Of a DNA stretch of 64,000 bases, positions 8,107 to 18,003 are shown piece after piece. Numbering within the stretch: position 1 is the first letter of the stretch; each line of letters begins with the position of its first letter. Both the position numbers and the translations under genes were made by a program. The stretch is from DASUPK01 sp963736685 (GTDB lineage Bacteria > Actinomycetota > Thermoleophilia > Solirubrobacterales > 70-9). The notes beneath the pieces are model-generated. The model saw nothing but the letters and a program-made list of their open reading frames with translations. It made no database searches and was not told where the DNA came from. The DNA lies in contig CAVTPZ010000015.1 of NCBI GenBank assembly GCA_963736685.1, positions 124,001 to 188,000 of the forward strand. The letters are read 5' to 3'.

Positions 8107-11072
8107 TGGCTCCATCCGATCGCATAGTCATCCGGGGAGCGCGGGAGCACAACCTCAAGGACATCGACCTCGAGCTGCCGCGCAACTCCCTGATCGTCAT
8201 GACCGGCCTCTCCGGGTCCGGCAAGTCGAGCCTTGCCTTCGACACGATCTACGCCGAGGGGCAGCGCCGCTACGTGGAGTCGCTGTCCGCCTACGCTCGC
8301 CAGTTCCTCGGCCTGATGGAGAAGCCGGACGTCGACTCGATCGACGGGCTCTCGCCGGCGATCTCGATCGACCAGAAGACGACCTCGCGCAACCCGCGCT
8401 CGACGGTCGGGACCGTCACCGAGGTCTACGACTACCTGCGGTTGCTCTGGGCGCGGATAGGCAAGCCCCACTGCCCCGAATGCGGCGAGCCGATCGAGGG
8501 ACAGTCGGTCGAGCAGATCACCGACCGGATCATGACTCTGGAGGAGGGGACCCGGTTCATGGTGATGGCGCCGGTGGTCCGCGGGCGCAAGGGCGAGTTC
8601 GAGAAGCTGCTCCAGCAGTTCAGGCAGGAGGGCTACAGCCGCGTCCGTGTGGACGACGAGATCCGCCGGCTGGACGAGGAGATCAAGCTCGACAAGAAGT
8701 TCAACCACGACATCTCGGTGGTGGTGGACCGCCTGGTGATGAAGGGCGACCTGCGGCGCCGCCTCTCCGAGTCGGTGGAGGCCGCGGCGGCTCTCGCGGG
8801 CGGCGTTGTCGAGGTGGACGTCTTGGCGGAGGGCAGTTCCGGCGAGGCACAGGAGCGCGTCGAGGGCGAGAACGTCGGGGGAGTCAAGGGAGCGAAGGGC
8901 GCCGGCAAGCTCCCGGAGGGCGTCGTCGACCGCCTCACCTTCAGCGAGCGCTTCGCCTGTCTCAACTGCGGCACATCCATCCCCGAACTCGAGCCGCGGA
9001 TCTTCTCCTTCAATTCACCTCACGGCGCCTGCGAGCGCTGCCATGGGCTCGGTTTCCAGCGCGTGGTCGATCCCGAGCTGGTCGTGCCGGATCCGACTCT
9101 CTCGCTGTCGGAGGGCGCGCTGCAGCCCTGGCGGGTGGGTCACTCGCGCTACTGGAAGCGGCTCGTCGAGGCGGTGGCAGACGACTACGGGATCGACGCC
9201 GACACCCCCTGGCAGGACCTCTCGGACGAGGACCGCGAGGTCTTCCTCTACGGGACCGGCGGCGAGCGCCACAAGGTCAACTACACGAACCGCTTCGGGC
9301 GAAGGCGCTCGTACAGCGTCCGCTTCGAGGGGATCGTCAACAACCTCGAGCGCCGCTATGAGGAAACGGACTCGGACGGCGTGCGCGAGCGGGTCGAGGG
9401 ATACATGGCGGAGCAGCCCTGCCCGGTCTGCAAGGGAGCGCGGTTGCGGCCGGAGAGCCTCGCCGTGCAGGTCGGCGGGATCTCGATCGCCGACTACACG
9501 GAGCTGTCCGCCCGAGCCGCGCTCACGTGGATCAACGAGCTCGAGATGACCGAGACGGAGCGGACGATCGCGCGGTTGCTCGTCCGCGAGATCACCGAGC
9601 GTCTCGCGTTCCTCGACAACGTCGGAGTCGGCTATCTGAACCTGGCGCGCTCCGCCCGGAGCCTGTCAGGCGGTGAGGCCCAGCGAATCAGGCTCGCGAC
9701 CCAGATCGGCTCGAGCCTGGTCGGCGTGCTCTACATCCTCGATGAGCCGTCGATCGGCCTGCACCAGCGCGACAACGAGAAGCTGATCCAGACGCTCGAG
9801 CGGCTGCGTGACCTGGGCAACACCGTGATCGTCGTGGAGCACGACGAGGGCACCATGCGCTCAGCGGACCATCTGGTGGACCTCGGGCCGGGGGCAGGGG
9901 AGCACGGCGGCCACGTGATCTCGGAGGGCACGCCGAAGCAGGTCGAGGCGGATCCTGCCTCCCTGACCGGCCAATACCTGGCGGGCCAGCGCCAGATCGA
10001 CGTTCCCGAGAAGCGCCGCGAGCCCCGTGGGGAGCTGCTCGTCAAGGGCGCTCGCCAGCACAACCTGAAGAAGATCAACGTGTCGATCCCGCTCGGCGTC
10101 TTCTGCTGCGTCACCGGGGTGTCCGGGTCCGGCAAGTCGACGCTGATCAACGAGACGTTGTATCCGGCCGTCGCCAACCGGCTCCATCAGGCGAAGCTGC
10201 GGCCGGGCGCCCACGACCGAATCGAGGGCATCGAGCAGGTCGACAAGATCATCAACATCGACCAGTCGCCGATCGGGCGCACGCCGAGGTCCAATCCGGC
10301 GACCTACACGAACGTCTTCGACCACATCCGCCAGCTGTACGCGCAGACGCGCGAGGCGCGGGCGCGCGGCTACAAGCCGGGGCGGTTCAGCTTCAACGTC
10401 AAGGGCGGGCGCTGCGAGGTCTGCCGCGGAGACGGGCAGATCAAGATCGAGATGCACTTCCTGCCCGATGTCTACGTGCCCTGCGAGCAGTGTCACGGCA
10501 AGCGCTACAACCGCGAGACGCTGGAGATTCGCTTCAAGGGCAAGTCGATCGCGGACGTGCTCGACATGTCGGTCGCGGACGCCTGCGCGTTCTTCAAGGA
10601 CATCCCGAAGATCGCCCGCCGGCTCGACACGCTGCACGATGTCGGGCTGGACTACATCCGCCTGGGGCAGCCGGCAACGCAGCTCTCCGGCGGCGAGGCG
10701 CAGCGCGTGAAGCTCGCCACCGAGCTCTCCAAGGTCGCGACGGGCGACACCCTCTACATCCTCGACGAGCCGACCACCGGGCTGCACTTCGCCGACGTCC
10801 AGCGCCTGCTCGACGTGCTGGATCGACTGGTCGACCAGGGCAACACCGTGATCGTCATCGAGCACAACCTTGACGTGATCAAGACCGCAGACCGGATCAT
10901 CGATCTCGGTCCGGAGGGCGGAGAGGAGGGCGGCAAGGTGCTCGCCACCGGGACTCCTGAGCAGGTCGCGGCGACCCCGGGCTCGTACACGGGTGAATTC
11001 CTCTCCGAGCTGGTGGAGCCGGAGATGAAGGTGCGGCGAACCGGCAAGCGCAAGACCGCCGTCGCCGCCTAG
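8106..11072 (+). CDS. uvrA: UvrA, excinuclease ABC subunit A
   Basis: 988 residues. UvrA is the damage-sensing ABC ATPase of nucleotide excision repair; it loads UvrB on distorted DNA. Visible: first Walker A GLSGSGKSSLAFDT, zinc module CPECG, a second CLNCG with CERCHG pair, signature LSGGEAQRIRLA, second Walker A GVSGSGKSTLINET, the C-terminal zinc finger CEVCRGDG with CEQCHGKR, and second signature LSGGEAQRVKLA. The GTG at 8106 gives the canonical N-terminus (IVIRGAREHNLKDIDL); the frame upstream runs into the MFS gene. A Gly/Glu/Lys-rich insertion of about 35 residues near positions 239-275 is not typical of the core fold. Confidence 0.98.
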   Translation: MAPSDRIVIRGAREHNLKDIDLELPRNSLIVMTGLSGSGKSSLAFDTIYAEGQRRYVESLSAYARQFLGLMEKPDVDSIDGLSPAISIDQKTTSRNPRSTVGTVTEVYDYLRLLWARIGKPHCPECGEPIEGQSVEQITDRIMTLEEGTRFMVMAPVVRGRKGEFEKLLQQFRQEGYSRVRVDDEIRRLDEEIKLDKKFNHDISVVVDRLVMKGDLRRRLSESVEAAAALAGGVVEVDVLAEGSSGEAQERVEGENVGGVKGAKGAGKLPEGVVDRLTFSERFACLNCGTSIPELEPRIFSFNSPHGACERCHGLGFQRVVDPELVVPDPTLSLSEGALQPWRVGHSRYWKRLVEAVADDYGIDADTPWQDLSDEDREVFLYGTGGERHKVNYTNRFGRRRSYSVRFEGIVNNLERRYEETDSDGVRERVEGYMAEQPCPVCKGARLRPESLAVQVGGISIADYTELSARAALTWINELEMTETERTIARLLVREITERLAFLDNVGVGYLNLARSARSLSGGEAQRIRLATQIGSSLVGVLYILDEPSIGLHQRDNEKLIQTLERLRDLGNTVIVVEHDEGTMRSADHLVDLGPGAGEHGGHVISEGTPKQVEADPASLTGQYLAGQRQIDVPEKRREPRGELLVKGARQHNLKKINVSIPLGVFCCVTGVSGSGKSTLINETLYPAVANRLHQAKLRPGAHDRIEGIEQVDKIINIDQSPIGRTPRSNPATYTNVFDHIRQLYAQTREARARGYKPGRFSFNVKGGRCEVCRGDGQIKIEMHFLPDVYVPCEQCHGKRYNRETLEIRFKGKSIADVLDMSVADACAFFKDIPKIARRLDTLHDVGLDYIRLGQPATQLSGGEAQRVKLATELSKVATGDTLYILDEPTTGLHFADVQRLLDVLDRLVDQGNTVIVIEHNLDVIKTADRIIDLGPEGGEEGGKVLATGTPEQVAATPGSYTGEFLSELVEPEMKVRRTGKRKTAVAA

Positions 11073-11088
11073 CGGCGATACTGGCCCG

Positions 11089-11871
11089 ATGGGAGAGGGC
11101 CTGCTGGCGAGTTTCTCGTTCGAGCTCCACAGCGGCGCGACGCTGGACACGCAGGGCCAGCGCGCCGGGCTGGTTCTGCTGGTGGCGATGCTGCTCTCCT
11201 TCGGCTTCATCCGCTTCAGCACGCGGATGATCCGAGCTGAGGTCAAGTGGTGGCCCGGGAACGTGACCCCGGGGGGAATGCACATCCACCACCTGGTGTT
11301 CGGAATCGTCGCGATGATGGCGGCCGGCTTCCTCCAGTTCGCGACCCAGCCGGGCGATCCGTGGCTCGAGATCCTCGCCGCCATATTCGGGATCGGGATG
11401 GGGTTGACGCTCGACGAGTTCGCGCTCTGGCTCTATCTGGAGGACGTCTACTGGTCCGACGAGGGGCGCAGCTCCGTGGACGCCGTGATCTTCGCGGCGA
11501 TCATCGGCGGGGGACTGATCGTGGGCTTCGTTCCGCTCGACGCCGGCAACGGCGGTTCGACACTGGCAATCGTCAGCACCGTCGTGGTCACGCTCGGGAT
11601 CTGCGCGATCGTCGCGCTCAAGGGCAAGATCAGCTCGGCGATCATCGGGATGATCATCACCCCGGTCGCCTGGGTGGCGGCGATTCGACTGGCGCGCCCT
11701 GGGTCATGGTGGGCGAAGCGCCGCTACAAGCCCGGCAGCGGGAAGCTGGCCAAGGCACAGGCGCGAAAGGCCAAGCACGATCGCCGCGTCCGCAAGTGGC
11801 AGGACATGATCGGCGGGGCGCCGTCCCTGCCGAGCCCGCGACGACCCGGCTCCGGCCGATCGGAGGAGTAG
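11089..11871 (+). CDS. Conserved integral membrane protein of unknown function
   Basis: 260 residues with about six hydrophobic helices and a strongly basic C-terminal tail (KLAKAQARKAKHDRR). A His-rich turn, GGMHIHHLVFG, sits at the start of the second helix, and an acidic EDVYWSDEG loop lies mid-protein. The ATG follows uvrA by 16 bp. I recognise this only as an actinobacterial membrane protein without assigned function. The His and acidic residues could bind a metal, but that is speculation. Confidence 0.7.
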   Translation: MGEGLLASFSFELHSGATLDTQGQRAGLVLLVAMLLSFGFIRFSTRMIRAEVKWWPGNVTPGGMHIHHLVFGIVAMMAAGFLQFATQPGDPWLEILAAIFGIGMGLTLDEFALWLYLEDVYWSDEGRSSVDAVIFAAIIGGGLIVGFVPLDAGNGGSTLAIVSTVVVTLGICAIVALKGKISSAIIGMIITPVAWVAAIRLARPGSWWAKRRYKPGSGKLAKAQARKAKHDRRVRKWQDMIGGAPSLPSPRRPGSGRSEE

Positions 11872-11924
11872 TTTCGCACCATACGGCCACCTAGGGGGTG
11901 GCCGGCTACCGAGAGGAGACCCAG

Positions 11925-12308
11925 ATGCTAGGCGCGGGTCGAACGATGTTCGCGGCGATCCTGCTGTTGCTCGTGGGTACGCTCAACATCGTCTACGGCA
12001 TCGGCGCGATTTCCGATGCGAATTTCTACGCGAACGACACGAGGTACATCTTCACCGACCTCCACACGATGGGGTGGGTGATGGTCATCATCGGCGTCAT
12101 CCAACTGACCGGAGGCTTCTCGCTGATGGCGGGCAATGTCTACGGTCGTGTGATCGGGATCATCGGCGGGAGCATTGGGGCGATCGATGCGTTGCTCTCC
12201 ATGGGCGGCAAGCACCCATTCTGGTCGCTGGCGATCTTCTTCCTGTGCGTGTGGATCGTCTACGGAATCATCGAGTTCGGCGAGGTGGAGGACGCGACAG
12301 GCGTCTAG
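11925..12308 (+). CDS. DUF7144-like four-helix membrane protein
   Basis: 127 residues and four hydrophobic helices, the layout of small DUF7144-type actinobacterial membrane proteins. The start is decided by the ribosome site GAGAGGAG at 11911-11918, six bases before ATG 11925; an in-frame GTG at 11898 lacks such a site. Function is unknown. It is followed at once by a strong intrinsic terminator, so this is the last gene of its transcript. Confidence 0.75.
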   Translation: MLGAGRTMFAAILLLLVGTLNIVYGIGAISDANFYANDTRYIFTDLHTMGWVMVIIGVIQLTGGFSLMAGNVYGRVIGIIGGSIGAIDALLSMGGKHPFWSLAIFFLCVWIVYGIIEFGEVEDATGV

Positions 12309-12315
12309 CAGCAAT

Positions 12316-12360
12316 CCGCGGGAGCCTGGCCTGGGGCCAGGCTCCCGCGGTCCGCTTTTC
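12316..12360 (+). terminator. Rho-independent terminator
   Basis: A perfect 16-bp inverted repeat: left arm 12316-12331, 3-base loop TGG, right arm 12335-12350, followed by TCCGCTTTTC. The stem is very GC-rich and lies directly after the small membrane protein stop. It sits between convergent genes and can also stop reading from the reverse-strand ROK gene, though the T-run is on the plus side only. Confidence 0.85.
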
Positions 12361-12389
12361 TGCTGACCTGAGAGGGTCGGCTCAGCGTG

Positions 12390-13365
12390 CTACTCATCGA
12401 CCAGCAGGGCTGCGCCGATCGCTCCGCCGAGGTCGCCGAGTGCGGCCAGGCGCATCTCCGGCGGGCGATCGTCGACGAAGAGATGGGGATGCATGCGCTG
12501 GGCGATCCGGTGGACGTACTTGTTGCCAAGCCGCTCGCCCAGGCCGCCGCCGATGATCACGGCCTCTGGATCGATCAGGTTGACCGATGACGCGATTCCG
12601 ACCCCGAGCGCCTTGACCGCCCGGTCGACCAGCGTCGTCGCCAGGTCATCGCCGTGTTTCAGTGCGCGCTCCCAGATGCCACTGGTGAGGCGATCGCGGT
12701 CCTGCTCCTCCATGATCTTGAAGAGGTCGGTCTTCGACGCCCTTCTTGGCCCGCTTGCGCGCCTCGATCTCCATCGCCAGCCGTCCCGCATAGGCTTCCA
12801 TGCAGCCCTTGCGCCCGCAGGTGCAGCGCGCGCCGCCGCGCTTGACGACCACGTGCCCGATCTCGCCTGCGGCGCCGCGACCGAGCCACTGCTTCCCGTC
12901 CAGGATCAGTCCTCCACCGACGCCGGTCCCCCACCAGACGCCGAGGATGGTCTTGAACGGCTTGCCGGCTCCGAGCTCGAACTCGCCCTGCACCGCGACG
13001 GAGACGTCGTTGCCGATCCGGACCGGCACCCCGAGGTCCTTGGAGAGGGTTTCGCCGAGGGGGAAGGAGCCTGTCCAGCCGGGCAGGTTGCGGGCATCCG
13101 AGACGACCCCGGTCTCCTCGTCCGCGTCGCCCGGCGAGCCCATGCCGATTCCCTTCAGGTCGCGGGTGCCGAGCCCGGCCTCTGCGGCCGCCTCCCGCAT
13201 CGTGGCGGCGACCTCCCGAGCGACGTCCTCAGGGCCGCCGGTGTCGGGCGTCGGGCGCCGCGACTGGCCGAGGACCTTGTTGTCGGCATCGACGACGACC
13301 GTCTGGATCTTGGTCCCGCCCAGATCGATCCCGCCGCGCAGTGCCTGCTTCGAGTCGGGGCTCAC
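12390..13365 (-). pseudogene. ROK family glucokinase, split by a single-base frameshift
   Basis: Together the two frames give a full ROK sugar kinase of about 325 residues. N-terminal part: phosphate loop GGIDLGGTKIQ, catalytic region WGTGVGGGLI, and zinc box CTCGRKGCMEAYAG. C-terminal part: DPEAVIIGGGLGE and a normal end. Near 12738-12744 the frame changes; skipping one base in the GGG of the coding strand restores ...KRAKK then KTDLFKIM. The GTG at 13365 is the likely start (an ATG at 13376 is the alternative). If the extra base is real the enzyme is broken; if it is an assembly error this is an active glucokinase. It is divergent from the acetyltransferase, with 48 bp between them. Confidence 0.85.
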
Positions 13366-13413
13366 GGCGCAGACCATAACCGCGGCAACCGCGTCTTTTG
13401 CGAAGCTCCAGCC

Positions 13414-14001
13414 GTGGCCTCCTGGCAGCAATGGCGCACCTGGCGGGTCAAGCGACGCTGGTATGAGCGCAACAATCGCCGGCGCCGCCGTCGGCGGATC
13501 AACCGGCACGCAGCCGAGAACGGCTTTTTCATCCGCTATCCGGTGGAGGGCGAGGTGCTCGAGGGGCTCGACTCCGGTCATCTGCGGATCGGCGAGGGAA
13601 CGTTGCTCGAGCCAGGTTGCTGGCTGACGCTCTCCGGCGAGGCGAGGATCACGATCGGCGAGGGGTGCTTCCTCAACAAGAACACGATGCTCGCCGCCCT
13701 CGAGCTGATCGAGATCGGCGATCACGTCATGTTCGCCAACAACTGCTTTGTCGGCGACTCGGACCATCGCTACGACGACCCGACCAAGCCAGTCACCTGG
13801 CAGGGCTTCGAGCCGCAGGGGCCGGTGCGAATCGGCTCGAACTGCTGGTTCGGGGTGGGCTGCGTCGTCACCGGCGGCGTCGAGATCGGCGAGCGCTGTG
13901 TCGTCGGTGCAAACTCGGTCGTCACCAGGGACCTGCCGGCGGGAGTGATCGCCGCCGGTGCTCCCGCGAAGGTGATTCGTGAGATCGCCTTTCGCTCGTA
14001 G
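13414..14001 (+). CDS. Left-handed beta-helix (hexapeptide) acyltransferase
   Basis: 195 residues. From residue 40 onward hexapeptide turns repeat (I-G-x-x-x-x with hydrophobic i positions), as in maltose/galactoside O-acetyltransferases. The end carries the typical GANSVVTRDLPAGVIAAGAPAKVI of coenzyme-A-binding coils in this family, here described in pieces: VIAAGAPAKVIREI closes the last coil. The N-terminus is very basic (KRRWYERNNRRRR). Start GTG 13414 is the first codon after the divergent promoter gap; the open frame continues upstream but only as the shadow of the ROK gene. The likely reaction is O-acetylation of a sugar; acceptor unknown. Confidence 0.85.
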   Translation: MASWQQWRTWRVKRRWYERNNRRRRRRRINRHAAENGFFIRYPVEGEVLEGLDSGHLRIGEGTLLEPGCWLTLSGEARITIGEGCFLNKNTMLAALELIEIGDHVMFANNCFVGDSDHRYDDPTKPVTWQGFEPQGPVRIGSNCWFGVGCVVTGGVEIGERCVVGANSVVTRDLPAGVIAAGAPAKVIREIAFRS

Positions 14002-14032
14002 AGTCGTCCCAGGCCGTTCCTAGACTCGCCGT

Positions 14033-14942
14033 GTGCTGCGAATACGCCTTGCCGTCGAGGAGCACAAGGCGACCGGATTGGCGGGAGCGCTCGAGGGGAC
14101 CGGGGGTGTGCACCAGGTCGTTTCGCTGAGCCGCGAGCCAAGCGGTGAGGGCGTGGTTCTCGAGGCCGACCTTCTGCCCAGCGTCGCCGACCAGGTGATG
14201 GGAGTGATCAGGGATTGGGAGATCGACGACGGCAGCTATCTGATCACCCGCCAGGAGGTGATCGCTCCGACGCCGATCCAGGGTCCGATCTCGGGTGGAA
14301 ACGACTTCGCCTGGATCGAGGTGATGGGGGAGGCCCGAGCGAATGCCCGCCCGCTGGGCCGCTATCTGGCGCTGATGATGGTTGCGGGGGTGCTGGCGGC
14401 CATCGGGGTGATCACGGACAGCTCAATCCTGGTCGTCGGAGCGATGGCGGTCAGCCCCGACCTCCTGCCCGATCTGCGCCGCCTGTGTCGGGTTCGTTGC
14501 CGGGCGGGCCCGACTGGTTCGCCGTGCGCTGATCACCCTGCTGCTCGGCATCCTTCTCACCTGGATCGTTGCGGCGCGCCGTTGCCTGGGGACTCCAGGC
14601 GACTGGGAATCCTGAGCGGGAGCTTCCAGGTGCAAGAGCGGCGGTCTCCACAGCCTGGCCCACATCGACTACACGACGGTGCTCGTCCCGCTGGCCGCGG
14701 GGATCGCGGCGATGCTCTCCTTCGAGACAAGGGCAGCCAGCGCGGTGGGGGTGGCGATCTCTGTGACGACGATCCCCGCCTCGGCATTGTTCGGGGTCTC
14801 GCTGGGGCTGGGGGAGGTGAGCATCTCCTGGGAGGCGGCGGGGGTGCTGGGGATCAACGTGGTCCTGCTCCTGCTCTCCGGCAGCCTCACCCTGGCGTTC
14901 CAGACCTTCCTGGCTCGCCATCGGGCCCCTCAGCCGAGCTGA
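14033..14942 (+). pseudogene. DUF389 (TIGR00341-like) membrane protein, broken by three frame changes
   Basis: The first 145 residues read MLRIRLAVEE... through AVSPDLLP in one frame, with the soluble N-terminal domain and the start of the hydrophobic DUF389 core. The protein then continues in a second frame from about 14472 (ICAACVGFVAGRA, LITLLLGILLTWIV), a third from 14578 (AVAWGLQATGNPE) and a fourth stretch from about 14646 (SLHSLAHIDYTTVLVPLA) to the stop at 14940-14942. The first two changes each need one base skipped. All parts are recognisable DUF389, so the gene was recently intact or the sequence has errors. Function of the family is unknown; a transporter role is suspected. Confidence 0.8.
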
Positions 14943-14945
14943 CGC

Positions 14946-15362
14946 TCAGAAGCTGACCTGGACCACGATCGTCCGCTCCCGCGGGCGATCGTCGAAGTCG
15001 ATCAGGACGAGCTGCTGCCAGGTGCCGAGCGCAAGTCGGCCGCCGATCACCGGCACCTGCTCGGAGGCACCGATCAGCGAGGCTCGTTGATGCGCGTGGG
15101 AATTCGTGTCGTGGTTGAGGCGGTTGTGCTCATAGTCGCCCTCCACCGGGATCAGTCTGTCCAGCAGCGCCCGGAGGTCGGCGATGCCGCCCGGCTCGAA
15201 TTCCATCGTGGCGATCGCGGCCGTCGATCCCCGCACGAACGCGGTGACGAGCCCATCGGCAACGGATCCTTCGGCGATGACCTGCTGGATATCGCCGGTG
15301 ATGTCGATCACGTCGGTGTCGCCGCGGGTCGAGTAGGTCAGCTCCCCGCTGTGAACGCCCAT
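14946..15362 (-). CDS. YjbQ/UPF0047 family protein
   Basis: 138 residues from ATG 15362 (MGVHSGELTYSTRG). Motifs of the YjbQ family are present: ITGDIQQVI, a conserved Asn-His stretch HNRLNHDTNSHAHQRA with metal-binding histidines, and the end LGTWQQLVLIDFD followed by RERTIVVQV. Family members can support weak thiamine-phosphate synthase activity, but their main role is not settled. It ends convergently 3 bp from the DUF389 gene and is divergent from the membrane protein at 15457, with a 94-bp gap that should hold both promoters. Confidence 0.9.
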   Translation of the reverse strand: MGVHSGELTYSTRGDTDVIDITGDIQQVIAEGSVADGLVTAFVRGSTAAIATMEFEPGGIADLRALLDRLIPVEGDYEHNRLNHDTNSHAHQRASLIGASEQVPVIGGRLALGTWQQLVLIDFDDRPRERTIVVQVSF

Positions 15363-15456
15363 GCCACGGACGGTAACGAACCTGATATCACCCCATTGGG
15401 GCGATGCGGGCGTTGGTACGCCTGAGAGAATCGCGCCCGATGCCGGGACCGACCCA

Positions 15457-17039
15457 GTGAACGACGCCACCAAGCAACCCGCCGAGCCGAAGCGTCGTCA
15501 CCGCAAGCTTGTCTGGGCCCTCGTCGTGCTCGCCTCGATCGTGCTGGTTGTCTCGATGGTCGCCAACTGGGTTCAGACCGAGGTCCTCGACTCCGGCCAG
15601 TTCTCCAACAACACCGAGCAGATCCTCCAGAACAAGGACGTCCAGCAGCAGCTCAGCATCTTCGCGGTCGACCAGCTCTACGCCAACGTCGACGTGCAGG
15701 CCCAGATCGAGCAGAGGCTGCCGCCCCCAGCTGCGCCGCTCGCCGCTCCGGTCGCGGCGGCGACCAGACAGCTCGCCACGAACGTGGCGGAGACGGCGCT
15801 CGCCTCACCACAGGTTCAGCACTCTCGTCGCCACCGCGATCGACGGGGCGCAGCAGCGGTTCGTCAGCCTGATCGAGGACAAGGGCCAGTTCGTCTCGAC
15901 CCAGGGCGGCGACGTCACCATCGAATACGGGAGCTTCATTGCCGACGTTGCCACTCGCCTGGGCGTAGACCCTTCGACGATCTCCCAGATCCAGGCCTTG
16001 ATCCAGCAGTCCGCGACGGAGCTCAAGCAGCGCCTGACGACGATCCAGAGCAAGATCGAGTCCACGCGATCAACTCTCTCCCAGGCACAGGCCGGCACGC
16101 TCACCCCGGAGGCGCAACAGAACCTCACCACTCTCGAAACGGATGCCGCCCAGCTCCGCACGACCGTCGCGAGCCTCCAGCTGAAGATCGCGGGTATCCA
16201 GCCGAAGGCCCCCGCCCAGCTTCAGAGCCGGTTGTCCGACCTCCAGGGCCGCCTGACCAAGCTCGACAAACGGTCCGCCGCCGTGCAGGCACAGGCCGCC
16301 GCGGTGCTAAAGGATCCGAGCCAGGCGAACATCATCAAGCTCGACCCCACGCTCGCCTCGCTCCAGACGCGCGTCACCGACCTGCTGAACCGTCAGGCGA
16401 TTCAGCACCCCGGCGAGATCGTCGTGATGAAGTCCGAGCGGACTGAGCGGTCTCCAGGACGTCGTGAAGGCGCTGCGCAACCTCGGTTTCGTGCTGCCGG
16501 TGCTGGCGCTCCTTCTCTACCTGGCGGCCATCTACCTGGCGAAGGACTGGCGCCGGGAGGCACTGATCGCAGCCGGGGGCGGGATCCTGGCTGCCACGCT
16601 GCTCGTTCTGCTGGTGAGGCACGTCATCGGCAACGGGGTCGTCGACTCGGTGGCGAAGTCCGATGCGGTCAAACCCGCCATCAGCTCGGTCTGGAACATC
16701 ATCTCCGCCGGCCTGCGCGAGCGAGCCCTGTTCGTGCTCGTGATCGGACTGGGGTTCATCGCCGGAGGGCTACTCGCGGGGCCCGGCCGGCATGAGGTCG
16801 CGGTGCGGCGCTTCCTGGCGCCGTACCTGCGTGAGCGGCCGGTGGTCGTCTACGCCGTCCTCGCCTTCATCTTCCTGCTCTGGCTGACACTCCTCCCGAC
16901 GATCAACAACATCGGCCAGGTGCTGATCATCCTGATCCTCGCTGCGCTGGCGGTGGTGGGCGTCGAGATCCTGCGCCGTCAGACGGCACGCGAGTTTCCG
17001 GATGCCACCACAGCCCCTGCCCCGACCCCTCGCCCGTAG
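15457..17039 (+). pseudogene. Membrane protein with periplasmic coiled coil, two frameshifts
   Basis: A protein of about 527 residues in three frames. Frame one (GTG 15457): basic N-terminus, one membrane helix (LVWALVVLASIVLVVSMV), then an extracytoplasmic domain to about 15815. Frame two, to about 16435: a long Gln/Thr/Leu-rich coiled coil (LTTIQSKIESTRSTLSQAQ region). Frame three: four or more hydrophobic helices and a Pro-rich tail. Each junction is repaired by skipping one base. The layout (helix, coiled coil, multi-helix C-terminus) is common in uncharacterised actinobacterial membrane proteins. The function is unknown. Confidence 0.7.
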
Positions 17040-17054
17040 CCGGGCCTCGGCGGC

Positions 17055-17978
17055 CTACCAGTCCCAGGGGGTGTCGGTGCCGACCAGCGTCTCCTGCTCG
17101 AGGTAGCGGGCGAGCTCCTCCAGCTCCTCCTGCGGGATCGAGTAGGTGTGCTGCTCCTCGTCGGGGAACGTCCGGGCGCGGACCTCCTCGGTGTAGGCGC
17201 GCACGCCCTTCAGGGACTCCCTGCGAACCTCCGCGAAGCGCTTCACGAACTTCGGCTGGTGGCCGTCGTAGACACCGAGCAGGTCGTGCAGGACCAGGAC
17301 CTGGCCGTCGGTGGCCGGGCCTGCGCCGATTCCGATCACCGGGATCTCCAGCTTCGGCATCAGCGCCTCGGTGACGGCAGATGGGATCGCCTCGAAGACG
17401 ATTGCGAAGCAGCCGACGGACTGCAGAGCGAGAGCCTCCTCGAAGAGCTTCGCGGCGGCCTCGGCCGTTCGCCCCTGTGCCTTGAAGCCGCCGAGCGCGG
17501 TGGCGGTCTGCGGTGTGAGGCCGACGTGGCCCATCACCGGGATCCCGGAGCGGACGATCGCCCGGGCGCGGTCCACGGAGGCGCCGCCGCGCTCGAGCTT
17601 GACGGCGTCGACCTGGGCTTCCTTGACGAAGCGCTGGGCGTTCTCGATCGCCTGCTCGTTGGACCTCTCGTAGGAGCCGAAGGGCATGTCGCCGATCAGC
17701 AGCGGACGCTCGAGGCCGCGGCGGACGGCGCGGGTCATCATCAACATCTCTTCCATGCCGACCGGTGTCGTGGCGTCGTGACCGAGCACGACCATGGCCG
17801 CCGTGTCACCCACGAGGACGATGTCCACACCCGCCTCGTCGACGATCTGAGCGGACGGATAGTCATAGGCGGTGACCATCACGATCGGCTCGCCATCGCG
17901 CTTCATCTCGGCGAGGTGAGGCAGGGTCATCCGCGGTCGGTCGGAACCAGACGGCTTGTTGGGGGGTTGTGTGCTCAC
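17055..17978 (-). CDS. panB: Ketopantoate hydroxymethyltransferase PanB
   Basis: 307 residues; the core is 264 residues in most homologues and the extra length is at the termini. PanB transfers a hydroxymethyl group from methylene-tetrahydrofolate to alpha-ketoisovalerate, the first committed step to pantothenate. Visible: MVTAYDYPSAQIVDEAG, the Mg-binding VGDTAAMVVLGHD, KLERGG, and IPVIGIGAGPATDGQVLVLHD. It is the last gene of the reverse-strand DUF2520-panC-panB operon, 25 bp after panC. Confidence 0.97.
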   Translation of the reverse strand: MSTQPPNKPSGSDRPRMTLPHLAEMKRDGEPIVMVTAYDYPSAQIVDEAGVDIVLVGDTAAMVVLGHDATTPVGMEEMLMMTRAVRRGLERPLLIGDMPFGSYERSNEQAIENAQRFVKEAQVDAVKLERGGASVDRARAIVRSGIPVMGHVGLTPQTATALGGFKAQGRTAEAAAKLFEEALALQSVGCFAIVFEAIPSAVTEALMPKLEIPVIGIGAGPATDGQVLVLHDLLGVYDGHQPKFVKRFAEVRRESLKGVRAYTEEVRARTFPDEEQHTYSIPQEELEELARYLEQETLVGTDTPWDW

Positions 17979-18003
17979 GGCTGTGCTCCCTTCATCGGCT
18001 GCA

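Noticed and set aside
12493..13413. Long N-terminal extension of the acetyltransferase
   Set aside because: It is the complementary frame of the ROK gene; the hexapeptide protein starts plausibly at 13414.
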